Source: Streptomyces silaceus
Lineage (GTDB): Bacteria; Actinomycetota; Actinomycetes; Streptomycetales; Streptomycetaceae
DNA: 41,926 nucleotides
Assembly: GCF_001419745.1 (NCBI RefSeq)
Contig: NZ_LIRJ01000017.1
Location: 1 to 41,926, forward strand
Reading direction: 5' to 3'
This document shows positions 24,260-32,769 of this stretch, in pieces (the first letter of the stretch is position 1; every line of letters begins with the position of its first letter). The position numbers and the translations under genes were made by a program. Below the pieces are notes generated by a model. It did not search any database. It was not told the DNA's origin and saw only the letters and a list, made by a program, of their open reading frames with translations.

Positions 24260-25891
24260 GTGACCTCTCACATATCCCGGAAGCGTTCGACGCTCGCGAT
24301 CGCCACTGCCGTCGCGGCTGGAGCGCTTCTCACCGCCGGACTGACCACCGGCGCCTCCGCCCAGCCGGACAACGACAACGAGCCGTCCGGCTCCCCTGTG
24401 GCCCTGTCGAAGTCGGCCCGTGCGGACCTCCTCCAGGACGCCAACGCCGACAAGGCCGCCACGGCGGACAAGATCGGCCTGGGCGCCAAGGAGAAGCTCG
24501 TCGTCCGTGACGTCGTCAAGGACGCCGACGGCACCACCCACACCCGCTACGAGCGCACCTACGACGGCCTGCCCGTCCTCGGCGGCGACCTCGTCGTGCA
24601 CACCGCCAAGAGCGGCAAGCTCAAGGGCGTCACCAAGGCGACGAAGGCCACCGTGAAGGTCGCCTCCACCGACGCCAGGCTCGGCAAGTCGTCGGTCGCC
24701 AAGTCCGCGGAGTCGACCGCCGCCAAGGCGAAGACCGCGAAGGCCGACGCGCAGCCCCCGCGCAAGGTGATCTGGGCCGCCACCGGCAAGCCCGTCCTCG
24801 CGTACGAGACCGTCGTCACCGGCATGCAGAAGGACGGCACGCCGAGCAGGCTGCACGTCATCACGGACGCCGCCACCGGCAAGAAGCTCTTCCAGTAGCA
24901 GGCCGTCGAGAACGGCACCGGCAACAGCCAGTACAGCGGCAAGGTCACGGTCGGCTCCAAGAAGGGCACGAGCGGCTACGAGCTGACCGACAAGGCCCGA
25001 GGCGGCCACCGCACCTTCGACCTGAAGCACGCGGAGAGCGGCGCCGGCAAGCTCTTCAAGGACGCCAACGACGTCTGGGGCAACGGCAAGCCCTCGAGCG
25101 CGCAGACCGCGGCCGTCGACGCCGCCTACGGCGCCCAGCTCACCTGGGACTACTACAAGGACGTGCACGGCCGCAGCGGCATCAACGGCGACGGCAAGGG
25201 CGCGACCTCGCGGGTCCACTACGGCAACGGCTACGTCAACGCGTTCTGGGACGACAGCTGCTTCTGCATGACGTACGGCGACGGCGAGGGCAACAAGAAG
25301 CCGCTCACCTCGATCGACGTCGCGGCCCACGAGATGACGCACGGCGTCACCTCCGCCACCGGCAACATGGAATACAGCGGCGAGTCCGGCGGCCTGAACG
25401 AGGCCACCTCCGACATCTTCGCGGCGGCCGTCGAGTTCAACGCCAAGAACACCGAGGACGTCGGCGACTACCTCGTCGGCGAGAAGATCGACATCAACGG
25501 CGACGGCACCCCGCTGCGCTACATGGACAAGCCCTCCAAGGACGGCCAGTCCCTGGACAAGTGGACCGCCGACGCCGGCAACGTCGACGTCCACTACTCC
25601 TCGGGCATCGCCAACCACTTCTTCTACCTGCTGTCCGAGGGCAGCGGCAAGAAGGAGATCAACGGCGTCAAGTACGACTCGCCGACCGCCGACGGCTCCA
25701 AGGTGGAGGGCATCGGCCGCGACAAGGCCGAGAAGATCTGGTTCAAGGCCCTGACGACGTACTTCACGTCGACCACCGACTACAAGGCGGCCCGTAAGGG
25801 CACGCTGAGCGCTGCGAAGGACCTGTACGGCGCGAATTCCACCGAGTACAAGCGCGTGGCCGCTGCCTGGACCGGCGTCAACGTCAAGTAA
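24260..25891 (+). pseudogene. M4 (thermolysin-family) secreted metallopeptidase with in-frame TAG
   Basis: It starts at GTG 24260 behind GGAG. The signal peptide (KRSTLAIATAVAAGALLTAGLTTGASA) and FTP/PepSY propeptide (RYERTYDGLPVLGGDLVVH; VLAYETVVTG) are read normally, then GKKLF-Gln is followed by TAG at 24896-24898. The same frame continues without further damage: QAVENGTGNSQYSG, catalytic VAAHEMTHG (HExxH zinc motif, about 25327) and the third zinc ligand in GGLNEATSDIF, to a normal end at 25888. One TAC-to-TAG change at a position where Tyr is usual would explain it. The intact enzyme would be an extracellular neutral protease of about 540 residues. Recent pseudogene or sequencing error; readthrough is less likely. 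Confidence 0.85.
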
Positions 25892-25910
25892 CCCCCGGTC
25901 AGTCGTGTAA

Positions 25911-25939
25911 GGGGCGGCGTCCGGAACGGACGCCGCCCC
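25911..25939 (+). terminator. Strong hairpin after the M4 peptidase gene
   Basis: GGGGCGGCGTCCG pairs perfectly over 13 bp with CGGACGCCGCCCC around a GAA loop, 19 bp after the TAA stop and followed by TGTC. A typical Streptomyces intrinsic terminator. Confidence 0.85.
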
Positions 25940-26141
25940 TGTCGGGTTCACCGCATCAGCGCCCCGAACGCTGCTCCGTGCTCGCGAATGGCACCGTCAC
26001 CAGCCTCAACTCGGCATGCCAGATCGACTGGAGGGCTTCATCTGATCGCGGCAAGTTGGGCGTTGCGTCGGTGCCGATCCGGCTCTTTCGTTTTCTCGGC
26101 GGGGCCCTCGTGCGAGGTGGCGCTGGAAGCCTCCGAGGCGC

Positions 26142-26192
26142 CTCGCGGTGCTCAACGACCTCGCGACAACCCGAGAGCCCACTGCCGCGTGA
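26142..26192 (+). pseudogene. Last 17 codons of a HEPN-like gene (relic)
   Basis: It reads LAVLNDLATTREPTAA-stop, against LAVLNDLETTREPAAV-stop at the end of the intact gene (37614-37664). Only the tail survives; upstream sequence is unrelated or fully decayed. It shows that element A once ended with the same gene as element B. Confidence 0.75.
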
Positions 26193-26362
26193 CCACGCCC
26201 GTCACCCGGCGTCGTCCGCACTTCTTCGTATGTTTTGCCCCGCCGAGGACAACGCAACGTAGCCGCCCCAACTGGTCCCTGGCTGGTCCAGGATGGGCGC
26301 AGACTCGTGGTGCACGGGTCCGGAAGGTTGCTGAACCATCACAGGTAGTCGCCGCGTTCTGT

Positions 26363-26393
26363 GGTGCCCGGAGGGGAACCCTCTCCGGGCACC
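26363..26393 (+). terminator. Right-end hairpin of element A
   Basis: An 11-bp perfect stem GGTGCCCGGAG / CTCCGGGCACC. It occupies the same place, relative to the HEPN-like tail and the repeat, as the hairpin at 37834-37869. The stems differ in sequence but keep pairing (CCCGG/CCGGG against CCTG/CAGG), so structure is conserved. Confidence 0.75.
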
Positions 26394-26401
26394 CAACGTG
26401 A

Positions 26402-26440
26402 GGCTCTAAAAGAACCCAAGCTTCTTCGGCGAGTACGACA
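26402..26440 (-). repeat. R2: middle copy of the aldehyde dehydrogenase 3' end
   Basis: The junction between elements A and B. On the minus strand it encodes [14 protein letters not shown], and the similarity extends to about 26475 (LYHQQTKNLLV before it). Codons before the Leu of KKL are host-like (TCG, CCG, AAG); the last five codons (CTT GGG TTC TTT TAG) resemble those of R3. The copy therefore looks like a crossover hybrid. Confidence 0.85.
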
Positions 26441-26757
26441 CCAAGAGGTTCTTCGTCTGCTGGTGGTACAGCAGCTGCACCCATGTTGAGCAGGAGAAAT
26501 GGTAGTTGGCGCAGCCTTCGGTCGGGGACTGGTCCGGAAATGGTCCGGATCTTGTGTTCTCGGCTACCGGATATCCGTGGCGACCAGCACGTTGGCGCTG
26601 TTGGCCACATCCGTTTGTGCAGGAGTTGCTTGTTGCCCGTTGCCGACGGCGGGCCGCAATCTGTCCCCTCTCCCCCCAAATCTGTAGGCGGCGCAGGCTA
26701 CATCGAAACGGGGAGAGTTCACTTCGGCCAGGGAAGCCAGCAGGCTCCGCTGTGGAT
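26441..26757. other. Left-end non-coding segment of element B
   Basis: About 320 bp between R2 and the helicase stop codon. Apart from the continuing aldehyde dehydrogenase-tail similarity to about 26475, I see no gene or clear hairpin. Base composition is lower in G/C than its surroundings. It may hold end-specific sites for mobilisation. Confidence 0.35.
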
Positions 26758-29700
26758 CTACCGGCTGCAGTAGACGGTGAAGTCGCCCGCACTGACGTCC
26801 CGGACAAACTTCTCCGCGCCTGCGAGCAGCAGGAGCTGCTCGTCGGTGGCTTGGCCGGCCTGAAGGCCGGGCTGGGCGATGACGGTGTGGAAGCGGGGCC
26901 GCAGCAGGTGGGCCTGGTCGCGGATGGCGAACAGTTCCTTGCGTCCGCCGATTTCGTAGGGGGAGACGCCGGGGTTGCGCCGGAGGTACTTGGTGGCCCG
27001 GTCGGCCAGATGGGCCAGGAGGCGCAACCCATTCTGACGCCGCCACTTGGCACCACGCATGGCCTGGCCGCACACCTCATACAGGTCTTCCAGGCGTGTT
27101 CCGGGGGTGGGTTTGGAGGAGTACTTGCAGTGCACGAGCGTCACATCCAGGTAGCGGCCGTCGACCCTCAGCCCCACGAGGTCGGCTGCTTCACCTGAGC
27201 CGTCGTCGTCGAGCAGGACATCGAAGGAGTCGCAGGCGCGCAAATGGGCTGACATGTAGTACTGGATCGAGTCTGTTCGGCGCTCGGGCCGCTGTGACTC
27301 ATTGCTGAGGTTCACGCCCTCCCACTCCAGCGGCGTGAGCAGCGCCGGATCATAGGGACGACGCGTATAGCGCGGGGCGAAAAGCCTGCCCTCTTCGTCG
27401 ATGAGATGGTCACCCTCCAGGAACAGGTCAGGTCTGTGCGCGTTGAGCCACTCCTCCAGCTGTTGTGGCTGTGCTGTCCGGCTGCTGCCGATGACGACGG
27501 CGTCCCGCTGCCGCGGACGGTAGACCAGGCCTTTGGCGCCGTAGTCGGCCTCGTAACCGACGCGCCAGGCAGGAGTCGTGAGAGAGAACAGGAACGGTCC
27601 GGTTGTGGAGTAGTCGTCGACCTCGAAGTCCACGTCGGTGAGCGGGTAGCTGCGATCGTCGTAGGTGAGGGTGTAGCGATCGCGGGAGCCGAGGTAGATC
27701 TGCTCCCAGGGCCACTCCACGCCGAGTAGCACGTAGGGCGGCCGTTCGGTGATGTCCTTGGGGATGATGAACCCGTCGAAGATGCGCTCCAGGTTGATGG
27801 TGCTGTCCAGCAACTTGGTGCCCTGCCGGTCGCACCAGTCGGTCCAGGCCTTCAGGCTCGGTGCGGTGGCGGGAGACCAGAATCGCCCCGAGTGCGCGGC
27901 ACTGATCGAGACACTGTCACCGTCGTCGAAACCGGAAGCGGCGATGTGGGTCTGGCTTTTGTGTTCCTGGGAGGTGGTGAAGCCTTGCGAGACATCACTG
28001 CCGACGTGCAGGGAAAACCGCGTGAAGTAGTCCCGGGCATCTTTCAGGCCCACGTTGGTCGGCACCAGCCGGTCTAGGCGGGCCAGCACCCGGTAAGTCT
28101 GCTCGCCATTGATCAGCTCGCAGTCCTCGCCCAGTACCGCCTCGGCCAGGTCCCGGTACGTACTCGACTTCTCCGAGCCATGGATGTATAGCAGCCGCCG
28201 GGTGGTGTCGAAGTAGAGCACGATCAGTTCATAGACGACCTGCTCCAACTCCTGCGGAGCACCCCAGCGCACGGGCGTGCGCCGCTCGATGACATACCAG
28301 GCAACGGGGGAATCTTCGCCGCCCAGGGCCATGGCGTCGTCCAGGACACGCTCGTTGCCCTTGCAGAGCAGGAGAGCGGCTTCGGGTCTCCATTTCGTGG
28401 CGGTCGCGCGGTAGGCGACCGCGCTCATCTTCGGCTCCAGCACGCTGACCGCCACATCACCGGGTGCACCGGCGAACGTGGTGTCGAAGGTGCTGGTCTC
28501 CTCCGCGGCCAGGGTGGCCCGGTCGGTGAGGTCGCGCAGCAGATGGTTCCAGTCGGCGTCCTCGCGCAGCAGTCGGCGCAGTGGTGACGTGCTGACGCCC
28601 GGCTCCTGCGCGACGAACACTGTGGCTTGGCCCAGGCCCTCCGCGGCTCGTGTGAACCGGCCGATGAACTGGATCATCGGGCTCAGGCTCTTGCGGGCCG
28701 CATGCACTGCCGCGATCTTCAGTGCGGGTTCGTCGAAGCCCTCACCGAGCATGTCGACGCAGATGATGATGCGGCACTCGCGCGTTCGCAGCGCCTCCAG
28801 GGCTGCCTTGCGGTGCCTGACGCCCACGTTCTGGTGCACCACGAGAGGCCCGAGGTCGGGGGCCAGCTCCTGGTAGAGCGCACCCAGTTTCTCGGCCTTC
28901 GGAATGCTCTCGGCCCGCGCCATCATCAAGTGGTCGTAGCCGTCGGCCCGATCGGTGCGCAGCTGGGCCACAGCTAGCTCGGCAAGCTCCCGGTCGACGT
29001 CTTCGACACCGAACACCGCCCGGTAGTTGATGGGACGGAAGTACTCCAGGCGCTGGGCTTCGCGCAGCGGGAAACGGAACACGGTACGGCCGGGGAGCCG
29101 ACGGCCGTCCTCCCTGAACGGTGTGGCGGTGAACAACAGCACCGCACGGTCGGCGAAGTCGTCGATCACCCGCGCCCAGGTATCGGCAGGGGAGTGGTGG
29201 GCCTCGTCCACGATGAGATGGGAGAACGACGACAGCACTGACGTCCGCACGTTGCCCACGCTCTTGTTGAGGATGTGGGGGGTGGCGACGACAACATTGC
29301 AGGCTGCAACGAACCGGTCCGCCTCGTCCGGGTTCTTGAACCCGTGCTCGAGCTGGCCCACCCGCGGTCGCAGGGCAGTGGGAGCCACGATCTGTTCCTG
29401 CTGCAGGATGCCCAGGGTCTCGAACTTCGCCGCGATCTGGTCCCTCAACGCCGAGCTGGGCACCAGGACCAGTAGTCGTTCCATCCGCGCGGCCACCAGC
29501 AGGGCCAGCATGGTCTCGGTCTTGCCGGTCCCGGTGGGCATGACGACGATCCCCGGATCGCTCAGGCCGGAGGCCCAGTGCCCCAGCACCGCGTGCAGGG
29601 CGCCGATCTGCGGGCGGCGCAGGCTGTGCAGCTCACCGTGCGGACGAAAGCCGATGGCTTCCCGATATGACTCCGTCACTGTCTGCGGCGTGCAGGTGAG

Positions 29701-29931
29701 GCTGCCACGCCAGCGCACATTCCGGCCGGATGAGCCGGGCAGCACGGCTGTCAGCTCCTCGGAGGCGCCCGCCTCGGTGCGCACGGCCGGCCAGTCTCCG
29801 TAGACGTTGGAGACGCGCAGGAGCCCCTCCTGCCCGGTGACCTCCAACGTGCGGCCGGGAACTAACAGCTGGCGGACCTTGTTGCGCCCGAATCTCTCTT
29901 CAGCCCACACAGGCTGCGTATTCACGTTCAT
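26758..29931 (-). CDS. SF2 DEAD/DEAH-box helicase with C-terminal nuclease-like domain
   Basis: A 1057-residue protein. RecA domain 1 has a Q-like LRRPQIGAL segment (105-112), Walker A MPTGTGKTET (131-140), DEAH in IVDEAHHSPAD (240-250) and LFTATPF (267-272). RecA domain 2 ends with IQFIGRFTRA. The SWI2/ComFA-like order resembles type I/III restriction helicases. The large middle (about 500-880) is unassigned. Near the C-terminus, DLVGLRVDGRYLDVTLVHCKYSS (917-939) has the spacing of a PD-(D/E)xK core with His in place of the acidic residue, so nuclease activity is uncertain. It probably translocates on and processes foreign DNA. Its stop is 320 bp from R2; its start has only a weak ribosome site. 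It is the first gene of element B. Confidence 0.88.
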   Translation of the reverse strand: MNVNTQPVWAEERFGRNKVRQLLVPGRTLEVTGQEGLLRVSNVYGDWPAVRTEAGASEELTAVLPGSSGRNVRWRGSLTCTPQTVTESYREAIGFRPHGELHSLRRPQIGALHAVLGHWASGLSDPGIVVMPTGTGKTETMLALLVAARMERLLVLVPSSALRDQIAAKFETLGILQQEQIVAPTALRPRVGQLEHGFKNPDEADRFVAACNVVVATPHILNKSVGNVRTSVLSSFSHLIVDEAHHSPADTWARVIDDFADRAVLLFTATPFREDGRRLPGRTVFRFPLREAQRLEYFRPINYRAVFGVEDVDRELAELAVAQLRTDRADGYDHLMMARAESIPKAEKLGALYQELAPDLGPLVVHQNVGVRHRKAALEALRTRECRIIICVDMLGEGFDEPALKIAAVHAARKSLSPMIQFIGRFTRAAEGLGQATVFVAQEPGVSTSPLRRLLREDADWNHLLRDLTDRATLAAEETSTFDTTFAGAPGDVAVSVLEPKMSAVAYRATATKWRPEAALLLCKGNERVLDDAMALGGEDSPVAWYVIERRTPVRWGAPQELEQVVYELIVLYFDTTRRLLYIHGSEKSSTYRDLAEAVLGEDCELINGEQTYRVLARLDRLVPTNVGLKDARDYFTRFSLHVGSDVSQGFTTSQEHKSQTHIAASGFDDGDSVSISAAHSGRFWSPATAPSLKAWTDWCDRQGTKLLDSTINLERIFDGFIIPKDITERPPYVLLGVEWPWEQIYLGSRDRYTLTYDDRSYPLTDVDFEVDDYSTTGPFLFSLTTPAWRVGYEADYGAKGLVYRPRQRDAVVIGSSRTAQPQQLEEWLNAHRPDLFLEGDHLIDEEGRLFAPRYTRRPYDPALLTPLEWEGVNLSNESQRPERRTDSIQYYMSAHLRACDSFDVLLDDDGSGEAADLVGLRVDGRYLDVTLVHCKYSSKPTPGTRLEDLYEVCGQAMRGAKWRRQNGLRLLAHLADRATKYLRRNPGVSPYEIGGRKELFAIRDQAHLLRPRFHTVIAQPGLQAGQATDEQLLLLAGAEKFVRDVSAGDFTVYCSR

Positions 29932-30316
29932 CGGCGGTGCTCTCTGGTGCTGACCGAGGCGGCAGCCCCCGGTGGTTCGGTTGTCGTTAGTGCGGAACGC
30001 GGTGGCCGCCTGCTGCCTGGCATGTCCGGCGCCCGTCCTACTGGCCCGCTGCGCCCTGCTCCTCGGCCGACGTCATCCACGCAGCCACAGAAGCGGTGCA
30101 GGAGCTGCGCGGGGCGCCCAGGCCTGGGTCGGAGGGGAACTGCTTGCTGTGCACCTGTTCTTCCAGCGGTCCGGCTGGGCCGGGAGGGACACGCGACGCC
30201 CCCGGCGTTCCGGGATCCTGCGGGAGCGGGGAGGGCCAGATGAGTTGTTTCAGCGTTGTTGATCGGTGTGCACCGTCAGACCGCTGTCGGTGCCTAAGGG
30301 TTGTAGAGCATCCCGG
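29932..30316. other. Non-coding stretch between helicase and IS remnant
   Basis: About 385 bp with no convincing gene. A fragment reading ADVIHAATEAVQELRGA (about 30068-30118) and, in another frame, AWVGGELLAVHLFFQRSGW could be relics of a decayed gene, but I recognise neither. The helicase promoter must lie in the first part. Confidence 0.35.
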
Positions 30317-30828
30317 ACTGTGTGGCGCGAGATATCACGGGCGGTGATTGATTCCTCGCACGTCCGGGCTGTACGACGGGCCCCAAAAGCGGCCCCAGCC
30401 CGGTCGACCGCGCGCGGCCGGGCAGCAAGCACCACGTGCTCAGCGATGGCCAGGGCATCCCGCTCGCGGTGTCGCTGACCGGCGGAAATCGAAATGACGT
30501 CACCCAACTCCTGCCTCTGCTGGACAAGATCCCGGCCGTGGCAGGGGTGGTCGGCCAACACAGGCGGAAGCTCGACCTGTTGTTCGCCGACCGCGGTTAC
30601 GACCATGACATCTACCGCTGCCAGGTACGGCAGTGCGGCATCCGTCCGGTCATCGCCGAACGCGGCCAGCCTCACGGCACGGGCCTGGGTGTCTTTCGGT
30701 ACGTGGTCGAGCGCACGATCGCGTGGTTGCACGGCTTCCGCCGCTTGCACATCCGTTGGGAACGGCGTGATGACATTCACGAAGCGTTCCTCAGGACTTG
30801 CGCTGTCCTCGAATCGGCAAAATCCTGA
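30317..30828 (+). pseudogene. IS5-family transposase remnant, 5' truncated and frameshifted
   Basis: The C-terminal DDE part is clear. SRAVIDSSHVRAVRR holds the first catalytic Asp, LAVSLTGGNRNDVTQLLPL follows, then FADRGYDHD (second Asp) and VVERTIAWLHGFRRL (Glu). After HVRAVRR the frame is lost: restoring one G in the GGG-CCCC run at about 30378-30384 yields the expected RRGPKSGPSPVDRARPGSKHHV. The N-terminal third and left end are missing. Its 3' end overlaps the last codons of the minus-strand gene ending at 30791, so its insertion replaced that gene's tail. Confidence 0.85.
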
Positions 30829-32269
30829 GTGCCATCACGGTGCCGTCCGGTTGAAGCGAAAAGGGACTTGTCCGCCGAACCGCTTTCTGGATATCGCCCC
30901 AGGTCGAACTCAGTTTGTGGGCTACACGCCGATACCTTTCCACCTCTCCCTCTTTGATCAGCTTGTATAGGTTCTCGGCCATTCCGGAGAAAGCCTCGAC
31001 GCGTACGGATCCCAGCCGGAAGACGTGATCGGTTCCGACGAACTTGACCCCACCAACATAGATTTCTGCGTCGTCGACACTTGACGTGGCGGCGAAAATG
31101 GGCACCTGGTAGTGCTTTTGGCCTTGGCGTGCGGTCAGGTAGCGGGCTGTGTTTGGGCCGCCGCCCGCGAAGGCCGTCAGGCCGGCTGCTCCGGTTCGAG
31201 CAAGCAGTTGACCGAACCACGCGAGGTCGTCAGGGCCTACTTGAAATCCGTCGACTCGGTGCGCTCGTTGCCCTTCGCGGGCAGGGATCTGGACGGCGTT
31301 GGGGTAGGGGATGCCAGGTCTATCTCTGATCTCGTCGTCTGCGTTTCCGGACGCTCCTGGCACTCGGAGGGGGAGCTGAGCGTCACCTGGTGACTCGATC
31401 ACGTTGACCACGATGCCGCCTTGGCCGATGAGTTCGGTCGAGAGCATCAGGCTGGCAGCGGTGTTCCAGTCTCCGATCTGCATGCCCTCAGTCAGCTCGG
31501 CACCCTTGATCAATTGTTGAAGGGTGGTGCTGCGCGTCTTGCCACCCCGCTTGCTTGGCTGCTGGTGGTTGCCGCGGCACGCTACGAACGTGATCTTCGA
31601 AGGTTCGCCGGGCTTCCAAGCCTCAAGGATGTAGTCAGGGCGCGGCCGCGAGGACTTGCTGCGCTGCGAGACGTTTGGCGGCCAGCCGGCACGCAGAACC
31701 GTCCCCGTATCCACTACCGAGATGATGTGGCCCGGATAGCGTTGTTGCACGATGTGTTCCGCTGCTGCGAGTCCAAATCCCACGGCCAACTCGCGTGCTT
31801 GCATCCCCTTGTACCAGCTCTCGGGTGTACGCCCTCTCTCAGTGAGATCCATGGCGCGGGCGCGGTTCCCATCGAGGGCTTCGCAGAACTTCAGACTCAG
31901 CCAGTGTTCTGCGAGTCCGTGCCCCATGCCCTGGCCTGACAACACGTAGCCGCGCGCCAGGGCGTGCAGTACTTGCCAAGGCGTCAGTTCAATCGTGGAG
32001 CCTGACTGTGCGCGGGCGACGGGGTGAAGTGTGGGCTTCCTGCGGAGCACGCTGTGCCCCTTTGCGCGCCGCTTCTTGTCGACGACTGCTGCCGTCGACT
32101 CGACCTGGGCGACGAGCTCCTGGGTGGAGTGGAGGTAGATGCTCGCTGGGCGTCGGAGCGCGTTCATCGTCTGTCGCGCGGTCCTGGCCATCCATCCCCC
32201 TACGCTGGCGTCCACTGTTGGCTGGCGTGGAACGTAGTTCGGGGTAGCCAGGCGCACGCAAGTGCGCAT
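30791..32269 (-). CDS. Uncharacterised island protein with PD-(D/E)xK-like core
   Basis: A 492-residue protein if started at ATG 32269; ATG 32191 is an alternative with GGGGG upstream. Residues 90-180 are helical (TPWQVLHALARGYVLSG; GLAEHWLSLKFCEAL; ARELAVGFGLAAAEHIV). A sheet-rich core follows: HIISVVDTGTV, RPDYILEAW (Pro211-Asp212), ITFVACRGN (229-233) and TTLQQLIKGAEL, the spacing of PD-(D/E)xK nucleases, but the expected E-x-K is Ala-Cys-Arg. It may be inactive, or a DNA-end or nucleotide binder. The last dozen residues (RILPIRGQRKS) come from the adjoining IS end. A relative survives as a fragment in element A, so the gene is a recurrent component of these elements. Confidence 0.7.
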   Translation of the reverse strand: MRTCVRLATPNYVPRQPTVDASVGGWMARTARQTMNALRRPASIYLHSTQELVAQVESTAAVVDKKRRAKGHSVLRRKPTLHPVARAQSGSTIELTPWQVLHALARGYVLSGQGMGHGLAEHWLSLKFCEALDGNRARAMDLTERGRTPESWYKGMQARELAVGFGLAAAEHIVQQRYPGHIISVVDTGTVLRAGWPPNVSQRSKSSRPRPDYILEAWKPGEPSKITFVACRGNHQQPSKRGGKTRSTTLQQLIKGAELTEGMQIGDWNTAASLMLSTELIGQGGIVVNVIESPGDAQLPLRVPGASGNADDEIRDRPGIPYPNAVQIPAREGQRAHRVDGFQVGPDDLAWFGQLLARTGAAGLTAFAGGGPNTARYLTARQGQKHYQVPIFAATSSVDDAEIYVGGVKFVGTDHVFRLGSVRVEAFSGMAENLYKLIKEGEVERYRRVAHKLSSTWGDIQKAVRRTSPFSLQPDGTVMALRILPIRGQRKS

Positions 32270-32418
32270 GGCATGTGAATGTCGACTTGGCCCGAAATGA
32301 GTTCACCTCGCGTAGATCCATCCTGGGCAACATGGTCGCCTCTCAGGTGGTCCCGAAGAGCGCCGTGGTGCGGTTCGACTGCCAAGCACCTGCCTCGCGG
32401 CAGGCGGGATTGCCTCTC

Positions 32419-32667
32419 TTACATTTTGCGATCGTGGCGAGGTGAGGTTCTTGACAGCGCTGATGTCAACGTGGTGCCTGCGGCAGGTGAAGAGGCGGCA
32501 CTCGGCAGTGGCAGGTCGCGATCGTAGGCGAGTAAAGGGAAATGCTCTGGCTCCGCAGCCGAAGGCCATTGTGTACACCAGCAGACCGGTTCGTTGAAAG
32601 TGCGCTGCATCTGCGCCGCGTGTGCTTCCGACGCGCCCCCTGCGTGTCCCAATTTTGCCTGTGGCAT
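32419..32667 (-). CDS. Possible small protein divergent from the giant helicase gene
   Basis: An 82-residue frame starting at ATG 32667 with GGAAGGGG five to seven bases upstream, the best ribosome site in this 500-bp gap. It is hydrophilic with VCWCTQW in the middle and no recognised domain. It contains a TTGACA-N7-TGTCAA dyad at 32451-32469, which may instead be a control site. The remaining 32270-32769 sequence shows nothing else. It could be a small regulator or simply spurious. Confidence 0.35.
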   Translation of the reverse strand: MPQAKLGHAGGASEAHAAQMQRTFNEPVCWCTQWPSAAEPEHFPLLAYDRDLPLPSAASSPAAGTTLTSALSRTSPRHDRKM

Positions 32668-32769
32668 GACCCCTTCCGCTCGTATGTTGATCTGTTCGTC
32701 TCGATCCGAGAGCGGACAACGACCTAGACACGGTCGGAGCTAGCAGCCCAGTTCAGCCAAGGGGGAGAC

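Larger units (their letters stand above)
18783..26440. mobile_element. Element A: decayed EACC1-caspase-helicase island unit
   Basis: It is bounded by R1 and R2, direct repeats of the aldehyde dehydrogenase 3' end. It contains a fragment of a PD-(D/E)xK-like gene, a broken caspase-helicase gene, an EACC1 gene, an ISAzo13-type remnant, an M4 peptidase gene with a nonsense codon, and the last 17 codons of a HEPN-like gene. No integrase, transposase or relaxase appears intact. Every large gene except EACC1 is damaged, so the unit is probably non-functional. Confidence 0.75.

Noticed and set aside
24896..24898. Stop-codon readthrough or amino-acid recoding at the TAG in the M4 peptidase
   Set aside because: No pyrrolysine system is expected here and no stimulatory context is visible; a Tyr-to-stop mutation or sequence error explains it.
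24110..25951. 613-codon minus-strand open frame opposite the M4 peptidase
   Set aside because: A shadow caused by high third-position G/C; the plus strand has the peptidase motifs.
26406..27080. 224-codon minus-strand frame ending in the aldehyde dehydrogenase tail at R2
   Set aside because: Only the last 25 or so codons resemble the dehydrogenase; the rest overlaps the SF2 helicase gene in another frame and spans non-coding DNA.
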